Assembly (NCBI RefSeq): GCF_037039395.1
Contig: NZ_CP146241.1
Coordinates: 124,001-188,000, forward strand
From: Agrobacterium vitis
Lineage (GTDB): Bacteria > Pseudomonadota > Alphaproteobacteria > Rhizobiales > Rhizobiaceae
DNA length: 64,000 nucleotides
Reading direction: 5' to 3'
Shown: one piece after another, positions 19,816 through 29,566 of the stretch
How positions within the stretch are numbered: the first letter of the stretch is position 1
How the letters are laid out: each line of letters starts with the position of its first letter
Notes under the pieces: model-generated
What the model was told of the DNA's origin: nothing
Databases searched by the model: none
The model's input: the letters and a program-made list of their open reading frames with translations, nothing else
Program-made: the position numbers and the translations under genes

Positions 19816-22140
19816 TTATGCGATTTCTTTAAAGTCGGAATCCTCGGCATCCGGGCCACCCATTGACATATCGAGCATCCAGCCCTTTACGCGAGCCTGC
19901 TGGCTTGCAACGGACTGGCCGGGTTTGGTCATCGGCGCTTTGGCTGTCGGTTTTGTCAGGGTATTGCGATTGGGCCGAGCCTTGGCCGACTGATTGCGTG
20001 ATGCTTGCAGATTAACGTCAGCGGCATTGTCGACCTTAAAGAAGGCGATGGAGGCTTGAAGCTCCTCGGCCTGGGCCGCGAGTTCTTCAGAGGTTGCCGA
20101 CATTTCTTCCGACGCTCCGGCATTCTGCTGTGTCACCTTGTCAAGTTGCTGGATTGCCTCGTTGATCTGCGAGGCGCCGATATCCTGCTCACGGCAAGCC
20201 GCAGAGATTTCAGAGACCAATTCGGCAGTCTTGCGGATGTCGGGAACGAGACGCACCAGCATTGCACCAGCTTCGGTGGCGACCTGCACAGTCTGTCCAG
20301 ACAGGCCGCTGATTTCAGCGGCGGCGGACTGGCTGCGTTCAGCAAGCTTTCGCACTTCAGAGGCGACCACCGCAAAGCCCTTGCCATGTTCTCCAGCACG
20401 GGCTGCTTCCACGGCTGCGTTCAGAGCGAGAAGGTCGGTCTGACGGGCGATTTCCTGGACGATGGAGATCTTCTCGGCAATCGTGCGCATCGCAGCGACG
20501 GCCCGGTTGACGGCCTCGCCGGAAGCTTCGGCATCCTTCGATGATTGGCGGGCGATCTTTTCGGTCTGCGCAGCATTGTCAGCGTTCTGCTTGATATTGG
20601 CCGCCATTTCTTCCATTGATGCAGAGGCTTCTTCAGCCGCCGCAGCCTGTTCGGTCGCACCTTGCGAAAGTTGCTCTGATCCGGCGGAGAGCTGCTGCGA
20701 ACCCGCCGAAACATTTTGACTTGCGGCTAGTGCATCGGCAACGACTCCGCGAAGGCGCTCAACCATAGACACAAGCGCAATTCCCAGCGTGTCCTTGTCT
20801 GAAAGCGGCTCCGGCTCGACGGTTAGGTCACCACTGGCGATCAGGTCAGCTATCGTCGCTGTGTTGCGCAGGTTGTCTACCATATTGTTGATCGCATTCT
20901 TCATGCGCTCATGATCGCCTTCGCATTCGATTTCGACATGCTGGGTGAGGTCACCTAAACTCACCTGACGAAGAACGCGATTGCCCTCAGAGATCGGGAG
21001 AATGATAGCATCCAACATCCCGTTGATTCCGGAGACCACCTTGGCGAAATCCCCGACGAAATGATCGGCCGCGCCGCGCTCAGAGAGCTTGCCGGCTGTA
21101 GACGCGGCAATCAACCGGTGAAGTTCAGTGGTAATCGCCTGTAAATTTCCACGCAGCGTCTCGATAGTAGCATTGATGAACGCCTTTTTGCCGGGGAATT
21201 GCTCGAGCGGCGCTCCAAAATCGCCCTCACCCAGTGCCTTGATGCAGGCCATGGCCTTCTTTTTAACCGCGATGTGGCCCGCGACCATATCGTTGACGCC
21301 TTTGGCCATCACCGCAAAGTCGCCGTTGAATTTCCCAACCGGCACGAAGACGTCGATGTCGCCCTTATCGTGCTCAATCGACATCGTGTTCATTTCAGAA
21401 ATCAGACCTTTGAGATTGGCACGCAAGGTTTCGATTGTCTCATTGATGAAGGCTTTCTTGCCGGGGAATTGCTCGAGTGGCGCTCCAAAATCGCCTTCGC
21501 CCAACGCCTTGACGCAAGCCATGGCCTTCTTTTTAACCGCGATGTGGCCTGCGACCATATCGTTGACGCCTTTGGCCATCACGGCAAAGTCGCCGTTGAA
21601 TTTCCCAGCCGGCACGAAGACGTCGATGTCGCCCTTATCGTGCTCAATCGACATCGTGTTCATTTCAGAAATCAGTCCTTTGAGATTGGCGCGCAAGGTC
21701 TCGATTGTCTCATTGATGAAGGCTTTCTTGCCAGGGAATTGCTCGAGCGGCGCTTCGAAATTGCCCAACCCAAGTTCCTTGACGCAAGCCATGGCCTTTT
21801 TCTTGACCGCGATATGGCCGCCGACCATGTCGTTAATGCCTTTGGCCATTACAGCGAAGTCGCCCCTGAAGACTTCTGAGGGTAACCTGACATCGATGTC
21901 GCCCTTGTCGTGCTCACCTGACATGTCAGCGATAGATGCCCCGAGCTTCTGCATCGGCTGCATACCGGCCTCAAGTAATTCGTTGACAGCAATCAGCATC
22001 TCTCTGGCTTCGCCAGTTACTGCATCGAGATTTGCACGCTCGGCTAGTTTTCCGTCTGCGATACTAAGTTTGATGCGCTGTATCTCAGCCACAGCCGCCC
22101 GAGATTTGGAAGATTTCTTCATTTGAGTGTAGAAAGACAT
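19816..22140 (-). CDS. Soluble methyl-accepting chemotaxis protein with tandem HAMP-like repeats
   Basis: About 774 residues, without transmembrane segments or signal peptide, so a cytoplasmic receptor is expected. Residues about 75-350 contain three tandem ~90-residue units beginning (H)DKGDIDV, each with GDFAVMAKG(I/V)[15 protein letters not shown] and [13 protein letters not shown]; two are almost identical. Further HAMP-like units follow, then the signalling domain with tip [38 protein letters not shown] and a C-terminal coiled coil. It lacks a WEEF-type tail. The ATG at 22140 is chosen because AGAGGATATACG precedes it; 44 further upstream codons are open but unlike the family. Poly-HAMP chains transmit signals by alternating helical states. 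The input is unknown. Confidence 0.87.
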   Translation of the reverse strand: MSFYTQMKKSSKSRAAVAEIQRIKLSIADGKLAERANLDAVTGEAREMLIAVNELLEAGMQPMQKLGASIADMSGEHDKGDIDVRLPSEVFRGDFAVMAKGINDMVGGHIAVKKKAMACVKELGLGNFEAPLEQFPGKKAFINETIETLRANLKGLISEMNTMSIEHDKGDIDVFVPAGKFNGDFAVMAKGVNDMVAGHIAVKKKAMACVKALGEGDFGAPLEQFPGKKAFINETIETLRANLKGLISEMNTMSIEHDKGDIDVFVPVGKFNGDFAVMAKGVNDMVAGHIAVKKKAMACIKALGEGDFGAPLEQFPGKKAFINATIETLRGNLQAITTELHRLIAASTAGKLSERGAADHFVGDFAKVVSGINGMLDAIILPISEGNRVLRQVSLGDLTQHVEIECEGDHERMKNAINNMVDNLRNTATIADLIASGDLTVEPEPLSDKDTLGIALVSMVERLRGVVADALAASQNVSAGSQQLSAGSEQLSQGATEQAAAAEEASASMEEMAANIKQNADNAAQTEKIARQSSKDAEASGEAVNRAVAAMRTIAEKISIVQEIARQTDLLALNAAVEAARAGEHGKGFAVVASEVRKLAERSQSAAAEISGLSGQTVQVATEAGAMLVRLVPDIRKTAELVSEISAACREQDIGASQINEAIQQLDKVTQQNAGASEEMSATSEELAAQAEELQASIAFFKVDNAADVNLQASRNQSAKARPNRNTLTKPTAKAPMTKPGQSVASQQARVKGWMLDMSMGGPDAEDSDFKEIA
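21128..21920 (-). repeat. 270-bp tandem repeat encoding the HAMP-like units
   Basis: Nearly three copies with an exact 270-base period: blocks starting TTTGGCCAT recur at 21301, 21571 and 21841. The 21301-21570 and 21571-21840 copies differ at only a few positions, whereas the third (protein N-terminal) copy has diverged. The period is 90 codons, so repeat-number changes keep the frame. The antisense strand also stays open across the array, a by-product of the repeat. Confidence 0.85.
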
Positions 22141-22662
22141 CGTATATCCTCTATCGGAAGCTGTTTTGTAAGTTGCTGTCGCTGATAAGTCATGGGCACT
22201 GTGTGGCGACCGCCCTGTCGAGAACAGACCGGCCGGGGGTCTGCTGAAGCCCAGGCAGGTCATCAACGCCACCGGGAATGCGCACTAAACCCCTATGGTC
22301 TAGCCCGCTTCCCTTTTGATGACCCGCTTCATAAACGCGATAGCCAATACATTGTTATTGATGACGAAAACGCGCACGACTACCTCTCGTCGCCTGAAGC
22401 TCAAGGGATCGACTACTATACTCGGTCTTAAAACGTGATTTTGCGTCGCATCATGCGAAGGAGCATCTCAACCAGATGCGTACATTCTCAATTATAAGAT
22501 GCAATTGTTAACCATGCCCTAAGGCAATCCCCTTTTTTTTAGTGATAACTGATGTAGGGCTGGCGGGTTTATTGCAGATTTTGGAAGGGTTTTAGAAATG
22601 ACTTTCGCTGGACGCAGTCATGCTGTCCTGTCCTTGGATGTACAGGGATTGGTAGATCGCCA
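22141..22662. other. Intergenic region without a recognisable gene
   Basis: This holds the promoter region of the tandem-repeat chemoreceptor on the minus strand and the 3' flank of the MFS gene. A plus-strand open frame of 79 codons (22192-22431) has no recognisable motif and no good ribosome-binding site. An eight-T run near 22531-22538 and AT-rich sequence follow. I see no RNA gene. Confidence 0.4.
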
Positions 22663-23859
22663 TCATCGATGGCTTGGGAGCCTTGGCAGGAATATTGTCA
22701 GTAAACCCAGAAGCGGCATGAACGAGCAGACATGGTAAACGAATTCGATGCCTTCCCGGTCGGCGAACACGCCCAGGACTGCTGCTCCGATGCCGCCGAA
22801 ACCAAAGGCGAAGCCGAAGAACATGCCAGCGATCAGCCCCACTCGTCCGGGGACCAGTTCCTGCGCGAACACCACGATGGCGGAAAAGGCCGATGAAAAC
22901 ACGAAGCCGATCAGCACCACGAGAACGCCTGTCCAGAACAGATTGGCATAGGGCAGCAGCAGCGCAAACGGAATGACGCCGAGGATCGAAAACCAGATGA
23001 CGACGATCGAGCCGAAACGGTCCCCGATAGGCCCTCCAAAAAACACACCAGCAGCAGATGCTCCGAGAAACAGAAACAGCAGGATCTGTGCATCCTGAAG
23101 GGCGAGACCGAAACGCGCCATCGTATAGAAGGTGAAGTAGCTCGACAGGCTGGCGAGGTAGGCATTCTTGGTCGCGGTGAGAACCACGAGAACAGCAAGC
23201 GTGACCAGAACCTTGGCTCTGGACAGCGGCAAGGCGCGACTGACAGTGGAGCGTCCGGCGGCACTGCGGCGATGCCGACTATACCAAAGGCCGACCCAGG
23301 ATAGCACTCCAAAGCCGACAAGTGCAATCCCGGAAAACCAACTCAGGCTCTCTTGTCCGCGTGGAATGACGATGAACGCTGCGAGAAGTGGCCCGATGGC
23401 GGTGCCTGTATTGCCGCCAACCTGAAAGAAGGATTGCGCCAGCCCGTGGCGTCCGCCGGATGCCAGCCGTGCCACGCGCGATGCTTCCGGATGAAAAATG
23501 GCTGAACCAATTCCGATGAGGCACGCACCGAGCACCAGCATCGGATAGCTATGGGCAAAGGCCAGCGTAACAAGGCCCGCACATGTCGAGAGCATCGCCA
23601 CCGGCAACGAAAACGGCATTGGCCACCGGTCTGTCACCACCCCAATCGCGGGCTGCAACAACGAGGCCGTCACCTGAAATGCGAAGGTGAGCAAACCGAT
23701 CTGCACGAAATCAAGCGCATAATTGGCCTTGAGCAACGGATAAAGGGAGGTCAGCAATGACTGCATGATGTCGTTCAGCATGTGACAAAAGCTGGCGGCA
23801 GCGATGACGGTAAATGCCGTCCGTTGGGGGCTGACGCCGGCGGCGATAACATTGGCCAT
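22663..23859 (-). CDS. MFS transporter, fosmidomycin-resistance (Fsr) type
   Basis: A 398-residue major facilitator with about 12 membrane segments. Fsr-like blocks are present: CHMLNDIMQSLLTSLYPLLKANYALDFVQIGLL, VVTDRWP in the loop 2-3 position, GIGSAIFHPEASRVARLASGGRHGLAQSFFQVGGNTGTAIGP, and FGGPIGDRFG. Members export fosmidomycin or other small compounds by proton antiport. AAGGAA lies 5-6 bases before the start. It is divergent from an AraC-type regulator across about 100 bases, so that regulator probably controls it. Confidence 0.85.
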   Translation of the reverse strand: MANVIAAGVSPQRTAFTVIAAASFCHMLNDIMQSLLTSLYPLLKANYALDFVQIGLLTFAFQVTASLLQPAIGVVTDRWPMPFSLPVAMLSTCAGLVTLAFAHSYPMLVLGACLIGIGSAIFHPEASRVARLASGGRHGLAQSFFQVGGNTGTAIGPLLAAFIVIPRGQESLSWFSGIALVGFGVLSWVGLWYSRHRRSAAGRSTVSRALPLSRAKVLVTLAVLVVLTATKNAYLASLSSYFTFYTMARFGLALQDAQILLFLFLGASAAGVFFGGPIGDRFGSIVVIWFSILGVIPFALLLPYANLFWTGVLVVLIGFVFSSAFSAIVVFAQELVPGRVGLIAGMFFGFAFGFGGIGAAVLGVFADREGIEFVYHVCSFMPLLGLLTIFLPRLPSHR

Positions 23860-23972
23860 GGTGTTTCCTTATCCGAACGCCGCTCATATGCGGCTTGTTT
23901 TAACGCCGTTTTACAAGGATTGCTCGTGGCCTGCTTTTGTGTTTTGGTCTATTTCTTTCGTGAGTGGGCCAA

Positions 23973-24902
23973 ATGCGAACTGTGGATCTGACCGACACAA
24001 GCAAACGCTTTTCAAAAGATCATCCGGAGAGCCTTGTTCTCATTGAGGGTGCCAACGATCCCGTTCTGGCGCTACGGCGAATTTATGGGGCAGGACATAG
24101 GGTTCCCCTTCACAGTCACTCCCGAACCCAGATCTGGTGTGCGCTTGAGGGGGTGGTGGTGGTCAGCACCGCCGAGGGGCGATGGATGATCCCGCCTGGG
24201 CATGGGCTTATTATCCCGGCTGGTCTGGTCCATTCTGCCCAAACCATCAGCCGGGTTGAAATGCAGTCCATCTATATAGAGCAAGATGCGCTGAGGACGG
24301 ACCGGCCCCGTGTCGTCGAGATCACGGCACTCGCCATATGCCTTATTGCCGAGGTGGTCGATGAGGACAGTCAGTTGACAACCGACCATCGCAAGATGCT
24401 GATCCGAGGGCTACTGCTGGATGAGATCAATCGCCTTCCCGATCGTCCGCTCGGACTTCCGTTTCCGGGAGATCCGCGGCTTGCAGCACTCTGTCACGAT
24501 TTTTTGAAGATGCCAGCCGCCCGGTCCGAGATCGACGATTGGGCGATGCGGCTCGGCATCAGCCGTCGCTCCTTCACCCGGCTTTTCCGCGCAGAGACGG
24601 GTGTTAGTTTCGCAACCTGGCGCCAGCAAGCATGTCTCTTTGCGGCCTTGCCGCGATTGACTGCGGGCGATGCGGTGACAACCGTTGCCATGGATGTCGG
24701 TTATGAAAGCATCGCTGCATTCACAACGATGTTTCGGCGCATGCTTGGAAGCTCGCCACGTCAGTACCTCAAAGGGTCCATCTCCCTGCCCGCCGATGAC
24801 AGGCAGCCGCAGGATCCGATGCCAATAGATGCGCCTTCCAAACAGGGCCGGAACCCTGTGACCACTTCGGCGGTTTTGCCAATCGGAAATGCGCAAAAAT
24901 AA
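23973..24902 (+). CDS. AraC family transcriptional regulator
   Basis: About 309 residues. A cupin-like N-terminal domain (HRVPLHSHSRTQIWCALEGVVVVST, then PPGHGLIIPAGLVHSA) is followed by a C-terminal AraC double helix-turn-helix: MRLGISRRSFTRLFRAETGVSFATWRQQACLFAAL and VAMDVGYESIAAFTTMFRRMLGSSPRQY. The GTG three codons upstream is an alternative start. It is divergent from the Fsr-like exporter, its probable target. Confidence 0.85.
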   Translation: MRTVDLTDTSKRFSKDHPESLVLIEGANDPVLALRRIYGAGHRVPLHSHSRTQIWCALEGVVVVSTAEGRWMIPPGHGLIIPAGLVHSAQTISRVEMQSIYIEQDALRTDRPRVVEITALAICLIAEVVDEDSQLTTDHRKMLIRGLLLDEINRLPDRPLGLPFPGDPRLAALCHDFLKMPAARSEIDDWAMRLGISRRSFTRLFRAETGVSFATWRQQACLFAALPRLTAGDAVTTVAMDVGYESIAAFTTMFRRMLGSSPRQYLKGSISLPADDRQPQDPMPIDAPSKQGRNPVTTSAVLPIGNAQK

Positions 24903-24986
24903 GACCTATAGCGTTGCTTCGATTCCATGGAGAGCAGAAACCCTCTGGAAACAGCAAGCGTGAACGGCTCATAGGAGATCATTGAT

Positions 24987-25691
24987 ATGCCGATCATAGC
25001 AACCGCTGCTTGGTCGATTCCGAAAACGGTGGCCGACCGATTTGCCAAGGAAGGCAGCGGATTGACGAGATATGCGTCCGTATTCAACGGCGTGGAAATC
25101 AATTCGACCTTCTACCGACGGCACAAGATATCGACCTTCGCGCGGTGGGCCGAGTCCGTGCCCGACAGTTTTCGATTTTCGGTCAAGATCCCCAAAGAGA
25201 TCACCCATACCCGAGCTATGCAAGATATTGAGGGGCCGTTCGGCACCTTTCTCGAGGATATAGCGCCTCTTGGAGAGAAACGCGGTCCGCTCCTTTGCCA
25301 ATTGCCCCCGTCTTTGGCGTTCGATGCCAAAGAGCTCGAAGCGGCATTTAAGACAATGCGGGACGCCGATTCCGGACGGATCGTCATCGAGGTACGGCAC
25401 AAAAGCTGGTCATCGGCGGAGGTGACAGATCTGCTCAAGACATACGATATCTCTCGCGTTCTTGCCGACCCTGCGTTGGTGTGGCCCATAGAAGGCTTCA
25501 AAGAAGCTCCCTACTATGTCCGTTTGCACGGTAAGCCGAAAATCTACTATTCGAGCTACAAGGACGACGAGATAAGCTCCTTTTCAAAGCTGCTGGCCCC
25601 GGATAGCTGGTGCGTCTTCGATAATACCGCGTCCGGCGCTGCGATTGAGGACGCTCTGAAGATGAAGGATTTGGTGAGCGGCGGGCGCTAG
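24987..25691 (+). CDS. DUF72 family (YecE-like) protein
   Basis: A 234-residue protein with the DUF72 TIM-barrel-like pattern: an N-terminal GTSGW-like strand replaced by AAWSIP, YASVFNGVEINSTFYRR, FRFSVKIPKEITHTR, LLCQLPPSLAFD, RIVIEVRHKSW, and a late YVRLHGKPKIYYSSY. Its biochemical function is not established. AGGAG lies 9 bases before the ATG. It stands alone between an AraC regulator and an oppositely oriented dehydrogenase. Confidence 0.82.
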   Translation: MPIIATAAWSIPKTVADRFAKEGSGLTRYASVFNGVEINSTFYRRHKISTFARWAESVPDSFRFSVKIPKEITHTRAMQDIEGPFGTFLEDIAPLGEKRGPLLCQLPPSLAFDAKELEAAFKTMRDADSGRIVIEVRHKSWSSAEVTDLLKTYDISRVLADPALVWPIEGFKEAPYYVRLHGKPKIYYSSYKDDEISSFSKLLAPDSWCVFDNTASGAAIEDALKMKDLVSGGR

Positions 25692-25844
25692 CCAGCCCTA
25701 TTTAGAAGGTCTGGCAATCTACGATGGTCCACACGACTGTCCCGTCTAATTTCGACCATCGCCTCAAGGAAAGTTTCGAAGCCGTATTTTGCTCCGAAAC
25801 TTTGAGACACTTCCTTGAGAGCGTCCGCCCCAGCATTCACCATC

Positions 25845-27020
25845 TTACGCCGTCAGTACGACTTTGATGCAGTTATCCTTCTTGTCTCGGAAGGTTTCAT
25901 AGAGGGCCGGGCCGTCCTCGAGCTTCGCCCGATGCGTGATGATGAAGCTCGGGTCGATCTCCCCTTCCTCGATGCGGCGAAGCAGATCGAGCGAATACCG
26001 GTTCACATGGGTCTGGCCAGTGCGGATCGTCAAGCCCTTGTTCATAGCGGCCCCAAAAGGGATCTTGTCGAGGAAACCGCCATAAACGCCAGGAACTGAC
26101 ACGATTCCACCCGGACGGCAGGCCATGATCGCGGCTCGTAGGGCATGTGGGCGATCCGTGCCAAGCAGGGTCGCGGCCTTCACTTTGTCAACAATTGCAT
26201 CGAACGAGGCCGTCGCGTGCGACTCTGCGCCAACGGCATCAATGCATTTATCGGCGCCATGACCACCGGTCATTTCCTTGATCCGATCCGGGATGGTTGC
26301 ATCCTCATCATCGAAATTGATGATTTCGGCTCCGGCTTGCTGCGCCAGCGCCAGACGCTCCGGCACGTTATCGATCGCGATGACACGTGCCGCCCCCTGC
26401 ATCAACGCACTTTTGATACAGAACTGGCCAACGGGGCCACAGCCCCAGATAGCAACGATATCCGTCGGTTCGATCTCACAGTTGGCTGCGGCCATCCATC
26501 CGGTTGGAAAAATGTCGCCGAGAAACAGTGCCTGTTCATCCGTCATCCCATTGGGAATGATGATTGGGGAAACATCGGCGTAGGGAACGCGGACATACTC
26601 TGCCTGGCCACCGGCATAGGCGCCGGTCAGGTGCGAATAGCCGAACAGGCCAGCGGTCGGATAACCGAATGCCTTGGTTGCATTATCGGCAGTGCGATTG
26701 GTGCGTTCGCAGACAGACCAGTTGCCTTTAAGGCACTGCTGGCATTCACCACAGCAGATAGTGAAGGGCACGACGACCCTGTCGCCGACCTTCAGCTTCT
26801 TGTTGTCGCGACCGACTTCGACCACCTCGCCCATGAACTCGTGGCCAAGAATATCGCCCTTTTCCATGAAAGGAATGTAGCCATCCATGAGATGAAGATC
26901 CGAGCCACAAATTGCACATGCGGTCATCTTGATGATGACGTCACGGCCATCTTCAATTTGTGGATCTGGAACGCTGTCGCAGCGAATGTCACCTTTGCCA
27001 TGCCAGCACAGTGCTTTCAT
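25845..27020 (-). CDS. Zinc-dependent alcohol dehydrogenase (formaldehyde dehydrogenase-like)
   Basis: A 391-residue medium-chain dehydrogenase. Catalytic zinc ligands are Cys38 (CGSDLH), His60 and Glu61 ([12 protein letters not shown]). The structural-zinc lobe has Cys90, Cys93, Cys96 and Cys104 ([16 protein letters not shown]). The nucleotide site is [14 protein letters not shown]. The long C-terminal region with [13 protein letters not shown] and [12 protein letters not shown] places it in the threonine/glutathione-independent formaldehyde dehydrogenase-like branch common in soil bacteria. GAGGAG precedes the ATG. It is monocistronic as far as visible. The natural substrate is unknown. Confidence 0.85.
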   Translation of the reverse strand: MKALCWHGKGDIRCDSVPDPQIEDGRDVIIKMTACAICGSDLHLMDGYIPFMEKGDILGHEFMGEVVEVGRDNKKLKVGDRVVVPFTICCGECQQCLKGNWSVCERTNRTADNATKAFGYPTAGLFGYSHLTGAYAGGQAEYVRVPYADVSPIIIPNGMTDEQALFLGDIFPTGWMAAANCEIEPTDIVAIWGCGPVGQFCIKSALMQGAARVIAIDNVPERLALAQQAGAEIINFDDEDATIPDRIKEMTGGHGADKCIDAVGAESHATASFDAIVDKVKAATLLGTDRPHALRAAIMACRPGGIVSVPGVYGGFLDKIPFGAAMNKGLTIRTGQTHVNRYSLDLLRRIEEGEIDPSFIITHRAKLEDGPALYETFRDKKDNCIKVVLTA

Positions 27021-27274
27021 AAAATATCTCCTCGAATAATGAATGGATCGCGGCGGTCCCGTCGGCGCAAATCCGGGTGGTGACGGTCAAAATGAGAGCA
27101 AAAACCCGATAATGTAGACTGGCCAGCGGATATTGATCGGAACGCTGAACGGCCAATGGCGAGATCAGCACGGCCACGCAGAAGGACAGCACGCAGAAGG
27201 ATAGGCGGCAGCGCGGAGCTTCGCGTGTTGCCGCCTTTCCAGAGTTTTCGCGCCTTGCGGATCAAGGGTGTGCG

Positions 27275-27502
27275 TTACCCTCGAAACTCGCCGTCCTTCA
27301 TGTCACGATCATCGTAATTGATATCCCAGTCCTTGCCTTGCTTGCGACCAGGGGTCTTGTTGTTCACGGTGGCATCGTCCGAATGGGTAATGACGCGGGG
27401 TTTTGCGCTGCTAACCCCATCATTCGACCCACCCGCATGGTTGCTTTCGGACTGGCCGCGCGCATCCTGCTCGACTTTCGATTTCTGATCTCTATTTTGC
27501 AT
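27275..27502 (-). CDS. Small hydrophilic hypothetical protein
   Basis: A 75-residue, highly charged, Gly/Asn/Asp/Lys-rich protein with no hydrophobic segment (ends KDWDINYDDRDMKDGEFRG). AGGAG lies 8 bases before the ATG, the main support for it being real. I do not recognise a family; the composition resembles small disordered stress-associated proteins, and its neighbours (dehydrogenase, DUF4142) are stress-type genes. Confidence 0.5.
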   Translation of the reverse strand: MQNRDQKSKVEQDARGQSESNHAGGSNDGVSSAKPRVITHSDDATVNNKTPGRKQGKDWDINYDDRDMKDGEFRG

Positions 27503-27635
27503 CTTACTGCTCCTGATTTTGGCTGACCGCGATTTTCACTGATGCATCGCTCCCACCCTTGCTTTCCCAGATCGGGTGGGCTTCAGCGTTCCTGCCTCTT
27601 CATCGGCCAGGCTGCTTGCGTTCATGTCGAACGGC

Positions 27636-28163
27636 TTACTTGTTGAGATCCTTCGCCATCATGAGGTGATGCTCCAGTGCCGGTCGTGTTGTCGCGGCCC
27701 AGGTCTTGAGATCGGCATTATCGCCTTCGTCACCGTAACGCTTGAAAAGATCGACCGCATCTTCATGCACGGATTCCTGATCGGCGTGATACTGCTTGTT
27801 GAAATCTGCGCCTTGCAAGCCATTCAGTTTGTCGAGCATGCTCTGCTGGCTCGATGTCATCGCCTGAGGAAGCGGGGCTTTGACCTTTCCGCTTGCGACC
27901 AGTGCCTTCAATTCGTCGGTGGTTTTCTGATGGTCGGACAACATTTTCTGCGCAAAGGCCTTTGTCGCTTCATCACCGCGCTCGATTGCGAGCTTGCTCG
28001 AGGCAATCTCAAACATGTCGCTGCTTGCTGCCTCCTTCACGAAATCTTCTGTCTTGGGCGCAACGCCGATCAGGGAATTGACGCCGGACTTCTCGGCTGC
28101 AGATTGTGCGAGGGCCGGTCCTGCAAGGACGAGAGCAAGCGACGCGATAACCAGATGTTTCAT
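27636..28163 (-). CDS. DUF4142 domain periplasmic protein
   Basis: About 175 residues. A signal peptide ending PALAQS is followed by the helical DUF4142 domain: FVKEAASSDMFEIASSKLAIERG, then AFAQKMLSDHQKTTDELKAL, and a C-terminal QESVHEDAVDLFKRYGDEGDN segment. This is a predicted four-helix ferritin-like bundle with no assigned biochemical role. The start at 28163 follows GGAGG by 5 bases; the ATG four codons upstream overlaps that site. Confidence 0.83.
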   Translation of the reverse strand: MKHLVIASLALVLAGPALAQSAAEKSGVNSLIGVAPKTEDFVKEAASSDMFEIASSKLAIERGDEATKAFAQKMLSDHQKTTDELKALVASGKVKAPLPQAMTSSQQSMLDKLNGLQGADFNKQYHADQESVHEDAVDLFKRYGDEGDNADLKTWAATTRPALEHHLMMAKDLNK

Positions 28164-28393
28164 TGGAACCTCCATGATTGTCCTGTTGCTCTAACAACGA
28201 TCCAGCGTTGAGTGTTCCAATCGAATTGCCTCTTCTTCTGTATTTTTCGGTCTTGCGATGAAAAACAGCTGCGGCGATGGCCATTTACATCGAGCGATCC
28301 TCACGCGGCCTATCCATAGAAAGCTTGGGATCGTTTGCGGTTGTGGAACCTTTGTGAGGTTGGAAACTTTCAGCCGACAGGAGGTGAAACCAG

Positions 28394-28978
28394 ATGAAAG
28401 TTTTGGGCGAATGGCGCCATCTTTGCGTTGATATGCAGCGCATGTTCGCAGAAGACACCCCATGGCGGATGCCGTGGCTGGAGCGCATTTCTCCTCAAGT
28501 GCTTGAACTTGCGGGCCGTTACCCAGTCTCGACTATCTTTACCCGGTTTGTTCCGCCGCAACATATCGGCGACGCCCAAGGCCGCTGGCATGATTACTAT
28601 GAAAAATGGTGGATGATGACCGGTACGCATCTCGCGCCCGAAATGGTCGACATCGTCCCGTCGCTGGCCGCATTGATGCCGCCTGCGCGCCAATTCGACA
28701 AGCGTACGTATTCGCCCTGGGTCGATGGCCGTCTTCATGCCGTCCTCCAATCCGAAGGCACATCTACCCTTGTCATCACCGGCGGGGAGACAGACGTCTG
28801 CGTTCTCGCGACAACACTTGGCGCCATAGATCTTGGTTATCGTGTCCTCCTCCTGACTGACGCGGTCTGCAGCGCCGCCGATGACACCCATGAAGCCTCG
28901 CTCGAATTGCTCGGGGATCGTTTCTCGGTGCAACTGGAGCTTATGAAGACCGAGGATTTTTTAAGATTGGCTGCCTGA
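28394..28978 (+). CDS. Isochorismatase-family cysteine hydrolase
   Basis: A 194-residue alpha/beta hydrolase with the cysteine hydrolase triad visible: Asp13 (CVDMQ), Lys103 (FDKRTYSPW) and Cys136 (GGETDVCVLATTLGAIDLGYRV). The D/K/C arrangement and length match the family that includes isochorismatases, nicotinamidases and N-carbamoyl hydrolases; the substrate cannot be inferred. AGGAGG precedes the ATG. It is divergent from the DUF4142 gene across about 230 bases. Confidence 0.83.
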   Translation: MKVLGEWRHLCVDMQRMFAEDTPWRMPWLERISPQVLELAGRYPVSTIFTRFVPPQHIGDAQGRWHDYYEKWWMMTGTHLAPEMVDIVPSLAALMPPARQFDKRTYSPWVDGRLHAVLQSEGTSTLVITGGETDVCVLATTLGAIDLGYRVLLLTDAVCSAADDTHEASLELLGDRFSVQLELMKTEDFLRLAA

Positions 28979-29566
28979 CGGGGTGGCGGAATAACGACTG
29001 CAACGATCTCGCAAACGCATATTTCCAGAAGGTCGAGGGCTGGCACCCCTTTATAGGCTGCATCAGCAATAAATCTGTCACGTGGCCAACAGGGCAACAC
29101 AGCTATATTACTCGGTCTGAAGCCGCAAAGTCCGGCATCTTTACATAATTTTACATATTCTTAACTGACATTAACATGAAGATGCTTATAGTGCGGCCGA
29201 ATGCTGAGGGCACCACGAATTCAAGCGGAGTACCATTATTAGGTCCATATCAATTTTCGTCACCGAGGCATTGCTGGCTTTGACGGGACGAGAAAGTCTT
29301 TCGGACAAGCACGTGAGCGGCAACGCTATTGTGGATCGCGATATTGCGGTAACGCTTGATAAACCTGACCTTTTGGCAACTGCTATCGACGTGGATACGG
29401 CGTGCTTTCGAGTGAACGCACCGCATGGCGATGTGTGGCCTGCTGCTATCACCTTCATTGAAATCAAGTGTGACATCGTCCGCTCTTGGGTCGCACTCCG
29501 CACGTCTTCGGGAGGCGGGTGCACCGCCCTTATGGGTGCGCCGACCTCTGCAATGGGAATTTATTG
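28979..29566. promoter_or_regulatory. Long leader upstream of the RND efflux operon with a candidate promoter
   Basis: No convincing gene is seen. CTGACA at 29165-29170, then 16 bases, then TATAGT at 29187-29192 (preceded by TGC) is a plausible sigma-70 promoter in an AT-rich dip. It lies about 375 bases before the adaptor start. A 98-codon TTG-initiated frame (29271-29567) overlaps the adaptor's start and has no recognisable domain. Confidence 0.4.

Noticed and set aside
21128..21920. CRISPR-like array
   Set aside because: The repeats are long, contiguous and in-frame coding units, not short repeats separated by unique spacers. No array was seen elsewhere.
21128..22126. 332-codon plus-strand open frame opposite the chemoreceptor repeats
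   Set aside because: It is an antisense shadow kept open by the 270-bp repeats; no domain, no ribosome-binding site, and the minus-strand product is a clear chemoreceptor.
22192..22431. 79-codon frame upstream of the chemoreceptor gene
   Set aside because: Low-information sequence with no start signal or known motif; it lies in the chemoreceptor's promoter region.
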